Of a stretch of DNA of 64,000 nucleotides, positions 18,600-26,260 are shown one piece after another (position 1 is the stretch's first letter; each line of letters starts with the position of its first letter). This DNA comes from Endozoicomonas gorgoniicola (GTDB lineage Bacteria; Pseudomonadota; Gammaproteobacteria; Pseudomonadales; Endozoicomonadaceae). Position numbers and translations under genes: made by a program. Under the pieces are notes generated by a model. The model was given only the letters and a program-made list of their open reading frames with translations. It was not told where the DNA came from and ran no database searches. Location: assembly GCF_025562715.2 (NCBI RefSeq), contig NZ_JAPFCC010000001.1:5728001-5792000 (forward strand). Direction: 5' to 3'.

Positions 18600-19568
18600 T
18601 TAGAAATGCCGGTAAGCGGCAGCGGATAAGGGTTGCCCTGTTGCACGATCACAAATGCCTTCAGCATCCGTAATACGACCAATACAGGTGACAGAACATT
18701 CTGCCCGAATCTCTTCGGGTAATTCCAGCGTTTTGTGGGCAGGCCAGGTAAAACAGAGTTCGTAATCATCGCCACCACTGAGCGCATAGCCCTGTGCTTT
18801 TTGCTTTCCGGCAACGTTTAACAACTGCGGCGACAGCGGTAGCTGTTCAAGATTCAGCTCTGCCCCCACCTGACTGGCTTTCAGGGTATGCCCCAGATCG
18901 CCCAGCAAACCGTCAGAAATATCCAGCGCAGACGTAGCGCCGTTTGCCGCCAGCCATTGCCCAAGCTTCACTCTTGGAGACGGCTGGTAGTAACGCTGAA
19001 GCAGGTATTGAACAGAAGCATCTTCACAATTCTGTGGATACAGCCCTTCCAATACAGCCGGTAAAGCCCCTGCTGCATCTCCAAGACTTCCACTGACGTA
19101 TATTAAGTCACCCTCTTTCGCACCATTTCGTCGAAGCGCCTGACCTGAGGGAACCAGTCCCTGAACCTGAATGGAAATGGTCAGGGGCCCCCGGGTAGTA
19201 TCGCCACCAATCAGAGCCAGCCCTGAAGGTTGCGCCAGTGCCACCAGCCCGTCAGAAAATGCCTGTAACCAGTCAGTGTCGGATTCAGGCAGTGTCAGGC
19301 CCAGGGTAAAACTGTGCGGCTCGGCTCCCATAGCGGCAATGTCGCTGATGTTCGTTGCCAGTGCGCGGTAGCCAAGCAGAAAAGGATCGCAGTGTTCAGG
19401 AAAGTGAACACCAGACACCAGCGTGTCCAGCGATTGCGCCAGCTGCATACCCTCAGGCACCGACAGCAGGGCGCAGTCGTCACCAATGCCAAGCACATCA
19501 GGCCGGGAAGATCGCAGTTCCGGACGATCAAAGAAATGTCGGATTAAATCAAACTCTCCAAGTGACAT
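18600..19568 (-). CDS. thiL: thiamine-monophosphate kinase
   Basis: This enzyme phosphorylates thiamine monophosphate with ATP to thiamine diphosphate, the cofactor used for example by Dxs in this window. The N-terminal GIGDDCALLSVPEG, ATNISDIAAMGAEP, GGDTTRGPLTISIQ and LDISDGLLGDLGH are the AIR-synthase-like ATP and metal sites. The 322-residue length is normal. The gene starts 16 bases after nusB in a tight operon. Confidence 0.95.
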   Translation of the reverse strand: MSLGEFDLIRHFFDRPELRSSRPDVLGIGDDCALLSVPEGMQLAQSLDTLVSGVHFPEHCDPFLLGYRALATNISDIAAMGAEPHSFTLGLTLPESDTDWLQAFSDGLVALAQPSGLALIGGDTTRGPLTISIQVQGLVPSGQALRRNGAKEGDLIYVSGSLGDAAGALPAVLEGLYPQNCEDASVQYLLQRYYQPSPRVKLGQWLAANGATSALDISDGLLGDLGHTLKASQVGAELNLEQLPLSPQLLNVAGKQKAQGYALSGGDDYELCFTWPAHKTLELPEEIRAECSVTCIGRITDAEGICDRATGQPLSAAAYRHF

Positions 19569-19584
19569 TCCGGAACCTCAGCTT

Positions 19585-20067
19585 CTAACGCTTGCGATAA
19601 CTGCGAACTTCGTCCGCTCTTACGCGGGGAGCCAGCTTATCCAGAATGCCGTTGATGTAGCGGTGAGAATCCTGAGCACCAAAGCGCTTCACCAGCTCAA
19701 TGGCTTCATTGATCACAACACGGTAAGGGACGTCGGAGCGATTCATCAGCTCATAGCAGCCAATACGCAGAGCAGCCACTTCCACCGGATCCAGCTGACT
19801 GATGGGGCGATCCAGCAGCGGGTTCATCGTTTCGTCCAGCGTACTCATTTCACGGGGGATACCGTGCAACAGGGAGTGGAAGTAACCGTCGTCCACCTTG
19901 CTGAAATCATTGTCTGCACGGAACTGCATTTCAATATCAGTCAGGGACGATTTGGACATCTGCCACTGGTACAAAGCCTGCAGCGCCAGCTGACGGGCGC
20001 GACGACGCTCGGAAGGCTTTGGACGCTGGGCGTCCTTACGCCCGGCTTCCTGGTTCAGAGAAGTCAA
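19585..20067 (-). CDS. nusB: transcription antitermination factor NusB
   Basis: NusB binds boxA RNA with NusE (ribosomal protein S10) and supports antitermination of rRNA operons. The helical 160-residue protein has RRARQLALQALYQWQMS near the N-terminus and the conserved NEAIELVKRFGAQDSHRYIN followed by GILDKL at the C-terminus. It lies one base after ribH, the standard ribH-nusB order. Confidence 0.95.
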   Translation of the reverse strand: MTSLNQEAGRKDAQRPKPSERRRARQLALQALYQWQMSKSSLTDIEMQFRADNDFSKVDDGYFHSLLHGIPREMSTLDETMNPLLDRPISQLDPVEVAALRIGCYELMNRSDVPYRVVINEAIELVKRFGAQDSHRYINGILDKLAPRVRADEVRSYRKR

Positions 20068-20068
20068 T

Positions 20069-20542
20069 TCAGGCCTCCAGCTTTTTCAGCAGAGACACCA
20101 TTTCAAAAGCGGCCATGGCAGCCTCTTCACCTTTGTTGCCAGCCTTGGTGCCTGAGCGTTCAATCGCCTGTTCAATGGTGTCAACCGTCAGTACGCCAAA
20201 GCTCACCGGAATTTCGTATTCCAGATTGACATGGGACAGGCCTTTCACACATTCGTTGGCAACAAACTCAAAGTGTGGCGTACCACCACGGATAACAGCG
20301 CCCAGGGCAACGATGGCGTCGTACTGGCCGGTTTTAGCGACTTTCTTGACTGCCAGCGGGATTTCAACAGCACCCGGACAACGCACAACAGTGATATCCT
20401 CTTCCGGAATACCATGACGGGTCAGGCTGTCCACCGCACCACTCAGCAGACTTTCTACAACAAAAGCGTTCCAGCGACCAACCACGATGGCGTACTTACC
20501 GCCATTAGGTTCCAGAGTGCCTTCAATAGTTTTTAAAGACAT
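20069..20542 (-). CDS. ribH: 6,7-dimethyl-8-ribityllumazine synthase
   Basis: This enzyme condenses 3,4-dihydroxy-2-butanone 4-phosphate (from RibB) with the ribitylamino-pyrimidine from RibD to give lumazine, the direct precursor of riboflavin. The 157 residues include VVGRWNAFVVESLL, RCPGAVEIPLA, and the active-site block GAVIRGGTPHFEFVANE with its catalytic His. It sits between ribB and nusB in the leftward operon. Confidence 0.96.
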   Translation of the reverse strand: MSLKTIEGTLEPNGGKYAIVVGRWNAFVVESLLSGAVDSLTRHGIPEEDITVVRCPGAVEIPLAVKKVAKTGQYDAIVALGAVIRGGTPHFEFVANECVKGLSHVNLEYEIPVSFGVLTVDTIEQAIERSGTKAGNKGEEAAMAAFEMVSLLKKLEA

Positions 20543-20573
20543 TTATTTTCCTCTCAATAATCCTGCGAAGGAC

Positions 20574-21686
20574 TTAACCTTCACAGGGAATATATTCGAC
20601 AATTTCCAGATCAAAGCCGGACAGCGCACCAAACTTCACCGGAGAACTCAGCAGGCGCATCTTGCCAACACCCAGCTCACGCAGAATTTGGGAACCGGTA
20701 CCAATGGTTCGGTAAGCACCCGAAATACCACCAACACCTGTGCGTCCTTCACTGAAACGATTAAGGGCAGTACCCAGATCCAGCTTCTGTTCATTATCCA
20801 GCAGAACAATAACGCCCCGGGATTCCTGGGCGATTTCTGCCATTGCCTTGTTCAGGGACCAGCTGCAGGCACCTTCACCGGCATGAGCAGACAGCAAGTC
20901 ACGGAAAGGTTCCATGGCATGCACACGAACCATAACCGGCGTATCGGGAGTAATATAGCCCTTGCTCAACGCCAGGTGGGTATTTCCGCTGATGGTGTCT
21001 TTGTAGACCGTCATATCAAACTGACCGAAATCGGTGTCCAGTTTGCGCTTCTCAACCTGCTCCACGGTCTTTTCGTTCATGATCCGGTAATGGATCAGGT
21101 CCGCGATGGTGCCAATCTTCAGATCGTGCTTTTCAGCAAAAAGCTCCAGATCCGGGCGACGGGACATGGAGCCATCTTCGTTCATGATCTCAATGATCGC
21201 TGCCGCCGGGGTCACACCCGCCAGACGCGCCAGGTCACAACCGGCTTCAGTATGGCCAGCACGACTCAACACACCACCCGGACGAGCACGCAGTGGGAAG
21301 ACATGCCCTGGCTGAACAATATCTTCCGGACGGGACAGGGAGTCCACTGCCACGCGAATGGTTCGCGCCCGGTCATGGGCAGAAATGCCGGTGGTGACGC
21401 CTTCAGCCGCCTCAATGGAGACAGTAAACGGCGTACCATAACCTGACTGGTTGTCGTCTGAGCTGACCATCGGTGGCAGACCCAGAAAACCGCAGCGTTC
21501 TCCGGTCAGCGTCAGGCACAGCAGTCCACGCGCCTCACGGGTCATGAAGTTAACGATCTCAGGAGTGATTTTTTCCGCAGCGATAATCAGGTCGCCTTCA
21601 TTTTCACGATCTTCGTCATCCATCAGGATTACAGGCTTACCGAGACGGATGTCTTCGATAATTTCTTCGATGGAATTCAGTTGCAT
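20574..21686 (-). CDS. ribB: 3,4-dihydroxy-2-butanone-4-phosphate synthase with a degenerate GTP cyclohydrolase II-like half
   Basis: The N-terminal 200 residues convert ribulose 5-phosphate to DHBP. They contain MDDEDRENEGDLI (metal site), FMTREARGLLCL, TAVSIEAAEGVTTGIS-like sequence, and GHTEAGCDLARLAG. The C-terminal part resembles RibA in fold, but the zinc-binding C-x10-C-x-C block is replaced by VHAMEPFRDLLSAHAGEG with no matching cysteines, and the RQEGRGIG loop is also lost. It is therefore unlikely to open GTP, which fits the presence of an intact ribA at 13378. The ATG at 21686 gives the family N-terminus MQLNSIEEI and follows a GGGGG box; 21713 is an alternative start. Confidence 0.92.
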   Translation of the reverse strand: MQLNSIEEIIEDIRLGKPVILMDDEDRENEGDLIIAAEKITPEIVNFMTREARGLLCLTLTGERCGFLGLPPMVSSDDNQSGYGTPFTVSIEAAEGVTTGISAHDRARTIRVAVDSLSRPEDIVQPGHVFPLRARPGGVLSRAGHTEAGCDLARLAGVTPAAAIIEIMNEDGSMSRRPDLELFAEKHDLKIGTIADLIHYRIMNEKTVEQVEKRKLDTDFGQFDMTVYKDTISGNTHLALSKGYITPDTPVMVRVHAMEPFRDLLSAHAGEGACSWSLNKAMAEIAQESRGVIVLLDNEQKLDLGTALNRFSEGRTGVGGISGAYRTIGTGSQILRELGVGKMRLLSSPVKFGALSGFDLEIVEYIPCEG

Positions 21687-21782
21687 AACGCCCCCGGGAA
21701 AAGATTCAGCCATAAGGATTGTCCGGCTTGCAAAAATGCGCCCATTCTAACGGTTTACAAGCGTTAACAGAAGTCAGTCACG

Positions 21783-21880
21783 AAGCCTCAGGATAAATAA
21801 GCCTCAGGATAAATAAGCCTCAGGATAAATAAGCCTCAGGATAAATAAGCCTCAGGATAAATAAGCCTCAGCGCATAAAT
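21783..21880 (-). repeat. 16-bp tandem repeat array running from the ribE 3' end
   Basis: Five perfect units of AAGCCTCAGGATAAAT lie at 21783-21862, followed by a sixth, altered unit (21863-21880) that contains the last codons and stop of ribE. The array occupies most of the ribE-ribB gap. It looks like amplification of the ribE end. Confidence 0.9.
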
Positions 21881-22533
21881 CCGTGTTCTGCCAGAAAACC
21901 TGCTGTCAGACTGGAAGCGGGTTCGGCCTGATCGTCTTTCAGAGACGGGTCTAACAAGCGCTCCAGATAACGAGCCAGCAGATCAACCTCCAGATTCACT
22001 CTGGTTCCGGGTCGGTAGTGCGAGATAATGGTTTCCTGCTGGGTATGCGGCACAATATTCAGGGCAAAACGGCAACCATCGACCTTGTTGACCGTCAGGC
22101 TGACACCATCAATCGTCACCGAGCCTTTGTGCGCAATATATCGAGCCAGTGCTTTCGGTGCTTCCAGCCAGAACACGCTGGAACGGGCAGCGGATTCTAC
22201 AGAAACCACGCACCCAACGCCATCCACATGACCACTGACCAGATGCCCCCCCAGTCTTGTAGTGGGTGTCAGTGCTTTTTCCAGGTTCAGGGGGCTGCCA
22301 GCAGGCAGTTTATCCAACGTTGTATATTCCAGGGTTTCCAGTGACACATCAGCCACATAACCGGAACCTGTCAGTTCAACAACCGTCAGGCAGACTCCAT
22401 TGGTGGCAATGCTGTCGCCCAGCTGTACATCAGACAGATCCAGCTGGCCAGAATCGACCGTCATACGCAGGTCGCCCTGACGTTTTTCCGACGAATTCAA
22501 ACGCCCTACTGCTTCAATAATTCCGGTAAACAT
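21868..22533 (-). CDS. ribE: riboflavin synthase subunit alpha
   Basis: This enzyme dismutates two lumazines to riboflavin and the ribitylamino-pyrimidine. Two lumazine-binding domains are visible: MFTGIIEAVGRL ... NGVCLTVVEL in the N-terminal half and GHLVSGHVDGVGCV ... IDGVSLTVNKVDGCRF in the second. The 221-residue length is typical. Its 3' end runs into a tandem repeat and its 5' side is separated from ribD by about 175 bases holding other repeats, so the operon spacing here is unusually loose. Confidence 0.95.
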   Translation of the reverse strand: MFTGIIEAVGRLNSSEKRQGDLRMTVDSGQLDLSDVQLGDSIATNGVCLTVVELTGSGYVADVSLETLEYTTLDKLPAGSPLNLEKALTPTTRLGGHLVSGHVDGVGCVVSVESAARSSVFWLEAPKALARYIAHKGSVTIDGVSLTVNKVDGCRFALNIVPHTQQETIISHYRPGTRVNLEVDLLARYLERLLDPSLKDDQAEPASSLTAGFLAEHGFMR

Positions 22534-22545
22534 TACTTACTCCTT

Positions 22546-22582
22546 AAATAGCTACTTTTTAAATAGCTACTTTGATAGCTCC
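22546..22582. repeat. short tandem repeat upstream of ribE
   Basis: AAATAGCTACTTT occurs at 22546-22558 and again at 22561-22573 (period 15), with a partial third unit after it. The core AAATAGCTAC is shared with the galE-galT repeat array, so the two arrays may be related. Confidence 0.6.
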
Positions 22583-22612
22583 TTAGGGAAGTAGCAGATA
22601 AAAATATCCCAT

Positions 22613-22675
22613 CGTCATCCCCGCGAAGGCGGGGATCCACTACCGTGGTAGATTCCCGCCTTCGCGGGAATGACG
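22613..22675. repeat. REP-like long inverted repeat between ribD and ribE
   Basis: This is a near-perfect 63-base palindrome. The outer arms begin CGTCATCCCCGCGAAGGCGG and end with its complement; the centre is CTACC-GT-GGTAG. Each arm can also fold alone (CCCCGC-GAAG-GCGGGG). It belongs to the widespread class of GTCATTCCCGCG...-type intergenic palindromes of proteobacteria and may form a strong RNA hairpin within the rib transcript. Confidence 0.85.
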
Positions 22676-22708
22676 CAGGCGCTGGTATGTTATTGAGTGC
22701 CACTTCCC

Positions 22709-23845
22709 TTAATCGTTTTTTGGAAAGGCAGTGATTTTCCAGTCATTACCCACCGCCCGGATATCGGTAATGTTCAGGTTCCGTTTTTCCGACATGCTGG
22801 TGAAAGGCATTTCCATCAGTGGGCGGGCATCAGAACCCATCAGTGTCGGTGCCATAAAGACAATCAGTTCATCCACCAGCCCCTGCTGCATCATGGCACC
22901 CGCCAGCGTAGCACCGGTTTCCAGCAATACATCATTGATATCCTTTGTGACCAGGATTTCCAGCATTTGCTCAAGGTTGATTCGCCCATCGTGAGAGTCG
23001 AGCATCAACACTTCGGCACCTGCTTCCTCCAGCGCCCGTTTACGGGCTTTCTCTGCCTGTACCGAGCAGAAGATCATTACATCTCCCGGACCGGTCACCA
23101 CCCTGGCATCGACCGGTGTCTGCAAACGGGAATCCAGCACCACTCGCAGAGGTTGTGTCTGCAGCAGCTCAGCGGCTTCCGGTAAATTCAGCTCGGTTTC
23201 TCTCAGTGTGAGTGCTGAGTCATCAAGAAGAATTGATCCAATCCCTGTCACAATAGCGCCACTGAGCGCGCGCAGACGCTGCACCTCACTGCGAGCCTGA
23301 GGCCCTGTAACCCACTTGGACTCACCGCTGGCCATAGCCGTGCGCCCATCCAGGCTCATGGCCAGTTTGGTGCGCACATAAGGACGACCGGTTCGCATAC
23401 GTTTGATAAAGCCTGAGTTCAAGGCTCTGGCTTCAGCCTCCATGACACCCAGCCGGGTTTTTATGCCTTTTTCTTTGAGCATGCTGATCCCACGGCCAGC
23501 CACCTGCGGATTCGGGTCCTGCATCGCAATCACCACCTCAGCCACTCCGGCTTTAACCAGCGCTTCGGCACAGGGCGGTGTACGCCCAAAATGACTGCAA
23601 GGCTCAAGCGTTACGTAAACCGTTGCCCCTTTTGTCTGCGTACCTGCCATTGCCAGTGCATGAACCTCGGCATGGGGTTCTCCTGCACGCTGGTGATAAC
23701 CCTCACCCACCACCTGGTCTCCCTGCACAATAACGCAACCAACACAGGGATTGGGCCGGGCGGTATAAAGCCCTTTACGCGCCAGCTCTATAGCCCGGGT
23801 CATATACAGGTGATCGGAAGCAGAGGCCATGTGTAACTCCGGCAA
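22709..23845 (-). CDS. ribD: bifunctional diaminohydroxyphosphoribosylaminopyrimidine deaminase / 5-amino-6-(5-phosphoribosylamino)uracil reductase
   Basis: This enzyme performs steps two and three of riboflavin synthesis. The N-terminal zinc deaminase has HAEVHALAMAG and TLEPCSHFGRTPPCAEAL, and the C-terminal NADPH-dependent reductase has RTKLAMSLDGRTAMASGESKWVTG and GIGSILLDD. The 378 residues match the family. It is the first gene of the leftward rib operon. No FMN riboswitch was seen in front of it or of ribB. nrdR, its usual upstream neighbour, is displaced by about 1.8 kb. Confidence 0.95.
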   Translation of the reverse strand: MPELHMASASDHLYMTRAIELARKGLYTARPNPCVGCVIVQGDQVVGEGYHQRAGEPHAEVHALAMAGTQTKGATVYVTLEPCSHFGRTPPCAEALVKAGVAEVVIAMQDPNPQVAGRGISMLKEKGIKTRLGVMEAEARALNSGFIKRMRTGRPYVRTKLAMSLDGRTAMASGESKWVTGPQARSEVQRLRALSGAIVTGIGSILLDDSALTLRETELNLPEAAELLQTQPLRVVLDSRLQTPVDARVVTGPGDVMIFCSVQAEKARKRALEEAGAEVLMLDSHDGRINLEQMLEILVTKDINDVLLETGATLAGAMMQQGLVDELIVFMAPTLMGSDARPLMEMPFTSMSEKRNLNITDIRAVGNDWKITAFPKND

Positions 23846-24238
23846 ACAGGTTTAAAAGTGAGCCATCATAACGTCTGACGACGATGATCTCGATAGTTTG
23901 CTCTTAAAGATGACATGAACTTTCTGCTGAACAGGCAGTCAGATCCCACAAAAATAGCAGCAAACACTCTTTATGCAGGAGTGCAAAATATCTGAAGAAC
24001 TGCACAAGCAGATAGGCCAAAATGGGAGCATGAGAGAGTAGTCAGCTTTTAATCACATCGATAGCCAATCATTGCCGAAGATGATTAAAAGTGGTTGCGT
24101 CAACATCATCAAGCCCACAGGCTGTGGCGTAACCGGCACAGAATCAATTCCTGCCGTCTGATGAGACCCGGGCAATGACACTGGTCACGAGGGCCCGGTG
24201 TGGTTGTCCGTGTCTGTATGCCCTCTGAGTTTGTCTAA
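23846..24238. other. intergenic region between ribD and the antiporter remnant
   Basis: No gene is seen here. There is an inverted repeat with perfect 10-base arms, CTTTTAATCA at 24046-24055 and TGATTAAAAG at 24082-24091, 26 bases apart. The region must contain the leftward ribD promoter. No riboswitch consensus was recognised. Confidence 0.4.
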
Positions 24239-24602
24239 ATGCTATCTACCGCCACCCACCTTCTGGCTATCGCACTCGGGTTTGTTGCCCTTAGTCAAAG
24301 TGCCGACCGCCTTGTTGAGGTGTCATCCACCCTGGCTTTCAGGCTGGGTATGTCGACGCTGACCATTGGTATGACCATTGTCGCCTTTGGTACATCGGCA
24401 CCAGAACTGGCCGTTTCCGCTGATGGCTGACCGAATGCTGACGCGCTTCGACGGTTACGTACTCACAATGGGCCTTATTGCCTATGGTATCTACGTCAAT
24501 GTCGTACATAGGACAGTAGTTCGCAGGTATAACCTGAACCTTGAGACACCTCCCGATGCTCAACAGGCTCATAGTGAACTCAATGCCACATTTCGTGACT
24601 AA
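24239..24602 (+). pseudogene. calcium/sodium antiporter (YrbG-like) remnant with internal deletion
   Basis: The first 63 codons (24239-24430) encode the start of a Na+/Ca2+ exchanger: hydrophobic helix ALGFVALSQSADRLVE and the alpha-repeat signature TIVAFGTSAPELAVS. The frame then stops. In another frame from about 24418 to 24602 comes ADRMLTRFDGYVLTMGLIAYGIY, which matches the segment that follows the first five helices in full-length relatives. About 80-100 codons between the two are missing and the second half of the protein is absent, so this is a deletion remnant rather than a functional transporter. Confidence 0.7.
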
Positions 24603-24677
24603 TCGATAAAATTCATCATCGAAGTTTGTAACTTGTGCTAGACCTATTAAAAAGTTGGTGATTTGGAGGTGTTCATC

Positions 24678-25307
24678 ATGCCCATATTTCGCTCTAAACC
24701 CAAAGTAAATAAAGTGTGTCTGTCCAACGGCGTAGAATTACTTACCTGCAGAACTGGTGGCCGCAAAGTTCAAAGTGTGGCTATTCGGTGCCATGGCAGT
24801 TACCAACTGAAGAGCCCCGGTTTATTGACAAAGTCAGACATTGTCAGAGTGCCACCGGGAAAAACTTTCTACTTCTACGCACCACATGCGTCTGTTCTCT
24901 TTTCCAATATAAGAAGGTTCATGGAGGGAGAGTACGAACCTTTAGATACATTAAGGGCAGGGCAAAAGTGTGCTAATTATAAGTTGTATCCAGCAACCGA
25001 GGCACAGAAATTTTTGGATGAAAGTTATTTATCACAATGCATAGTGTGGGATCGGCTCAGTCCAAACAAAAAAGCAGACAAGCACCCGCTTCGGGAATAC
25101 GATATTCTTCGTATCAATTACCCCATACTTCTGAGTTTGGTGATTAGAAAAATTTGCTGTTTGACTGAGTATCTCCATATTCATTGCATGTTCTGTCGTA
25201 GTTCTATACGTGCGGTACGTCCGCAAGAAAATTGCCATTATGACCCGGCACTAGAGCTTCCTCCCAATGTTTATTGGGGCGATCTGGGCAGATGGCATGT
25301 CCTTTAG
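24678..25307 (+). CDS. hypothetical protein, possible Stv-like domain
   Basis: This 209-residue protein has an excellent ribosome site (GGAGGT, 8 bases before the ATG at 24678). The N-terminal 100 residues run VELLTCRTGGRKVQSVAIRC, then HGSYQLKSPG, DIVRVPPGKTFYFYAPHAS. This reminds me of the putative adhesin Stv domain (a beta sheet with an HG motif and a PxGxxxxFYxPHG strand), but that match is from memory and is weak. It is cysteine-rich, with a CMFC pair in the C-terminal part. It lies in the segment that separates nrdR from ribD and has no related neighbour, which suggests recent acquisition. Confidence 0.55.
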   Translation: MPIFRSKPKVNKVCLSNGVELLTCRTGGRKVQSVAIRCHGSYQLKSPGLLTKSDIVRVPPGKTFYFYAPHASVLFSNIRRFMEGEYEPLDTLRAGQKCANYKLYPATEAQKFLDESYLSQCIVWDRLSPNKKADKHPLREYDILRINYPILLSLVIRKICCLTEYLHIHCMFCRSSIRAVRPQENCHYDPALELPPNVYWGDLGRWHVL

Positions 25308-25656
25308 TCCGGACTGCGATGCTTTTTGATGGATGTGAATGAAGAAGTTCATCATGCGGTTATTGCCATATAGCCGCTACAAAATGAAGATGCCGGTAAA
25401 TAATTGGATTCAGACACTATCACAGTGATATGGCGAGGATTCACACGGTTAGTGTCGTGTACAGGGCAGCGGGTTCTATTCATCCACCAGTTGGGTAAAC
25501 GCCGAAATAGCATCGGGATAACCTTTTTTAACTTTATTGGCAATAACGTGGTGAAAGAAATAGCGGAAGTTTTCATGATCCTGGGCAGCCCCTCTGGAAA
25601 AGACGACGACTTCGGGGGTTTAATGGAATAAACACCCGAAGTCGTCCAAAGCCAGT
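25308..25656. other. intergenic region downstream of nrdR
   Basis: No gene is supported. A 75-codon frame at 25404-25631 starts with TTG and has no ribosome site or recognisable family. The only clear element is the nrdR terminator hairpin at 25600-25646. Confidence 0.4.
25600..25646 (-). terminator. intrinsic terminator of nrdR
   Basis: GACGACTTCGGG at 25605-25616 pairs perfectly with CCCGAAGTCGTC at 25635-25646. An inner GTTTA/TAAAC pair extends the stem around ATGGAA. Read leftward, the stem is followed by GTCTTTTCC. It lies 10 bases after the nrdR stop. Confidence 0.75.
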
Positions 25657-26124
25657 CTAGCTTTTGGATCGCTCAACGGTTTCCAGTCTTTCGATTTCTT
25701 CCCGGAACTCATTGAGGTCTTTGAAATGACGATAAACAGAGGCAAATCGAATGTAAGCAATTTCATCCAGCTGCTGCAGCTCACGCATCACCTCTTCGCC
25801 CAATACCAGCGATTTAACTTCACGCTCGCCTGTTGCCCGCAGCCGGTGCTTAATACGACTGATGGCTTCTTCCAGCTGCTCAACACTGACGGGGCGTTTT
25901 TCCAGAGCCCGGGCCATTCCCGCCCGTAATTTATCTTCATGGAAAGGTTCCCGGGAACCGTCCCGTTTAACCAGGCGGGGAATCAGCAACTCCGCGGTTT
26001 CATACGTTGTAAAACGTTCGGAGCAAGTCAGACATTCACGACGACGACGAATCTGGTTTCCATCTGCGACCAGTCTCGAATCGATAACTTTAGTGTCTTG
26101 CGCACTACAATAAGGACAATGCAT
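25657..26124 (-). CDS. nrdR: transcriptional repressor NrdR
   Basis: NrdR represses ribonucleotide reductase genes in response to ATP/dATP. The 155-residue protein starts with a zinc ribbon (MHCPYCSAQDTKVIDSR then RRRRECLTCSERFTTYE) and continues with an ATP-cone domain (LIPRLVKRDGSREPFHEDKL, RPVSVEQLEEAISRI). The frame is open to 26241, but the family N-terminus is the Met at 26124, which also keeps the glyA terminator outside the gene. Normally it lies directly upstream of ribD; here about 1.8 kb intervenes. Confidence 0.95.
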   Translation of the reverse strand: MHCPYCSAQDTKVIDSRLVADGNQIRRRRECLTCSERFTTYETAELLIPRLVKRDGSREPFHEDKLRAGMARALEKRPVSVEQLEEAISRIKHRLRATGEREVKSLVLGEEVMRELQQLDEIAYIRFASVYRHFKDLNEFREEIERLETVERSKS

Positions 26125-26202
26125 TGTCAGAACTGACTCGAAAATTATTGGTTCGGTCATCATAAACCGATGTTGGCTAAATACAAGCACGGGCAAAGAT
26201 GT

Positions 26203-26229
26203 AAAAAAACGCCGGAGCTTAACCCGGCG
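26203..26229 (-). terminator. intrinsic terminator of glyA
   Basis: CGCCGG at 26210-26215 pairs with CCGGCG at 26224-26229. Read leftward, the stem is followed by a run of seven T residues. It lies between glyA and nrdR. Confidence 0.8.
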
Positions 26230-26260
26230 CTTTTTACACAATAAAAAGCGGTTGCAGCAA

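Noticed and set aside
21783..21880. Regularly repeated 16-bp units that could be taken for a CRISPR array
   Set aside because: The units are directly adjacent with no unique spacers and no cas genes are present; it is a simple tandem repeat.
23846..24238. Possible FMN riboswitch upstream of ribD
   Set aside because: The conserved RFN segments (such as AGGGCAGGGTGAAATTCCC) could not be found on either strand here or before ribB.
25404..25631. 75-codon frame downstream of nrdR
   Set aside because: It starts with TTG, overlaps the nrdR terminator hairpin and matches nothing known to me.
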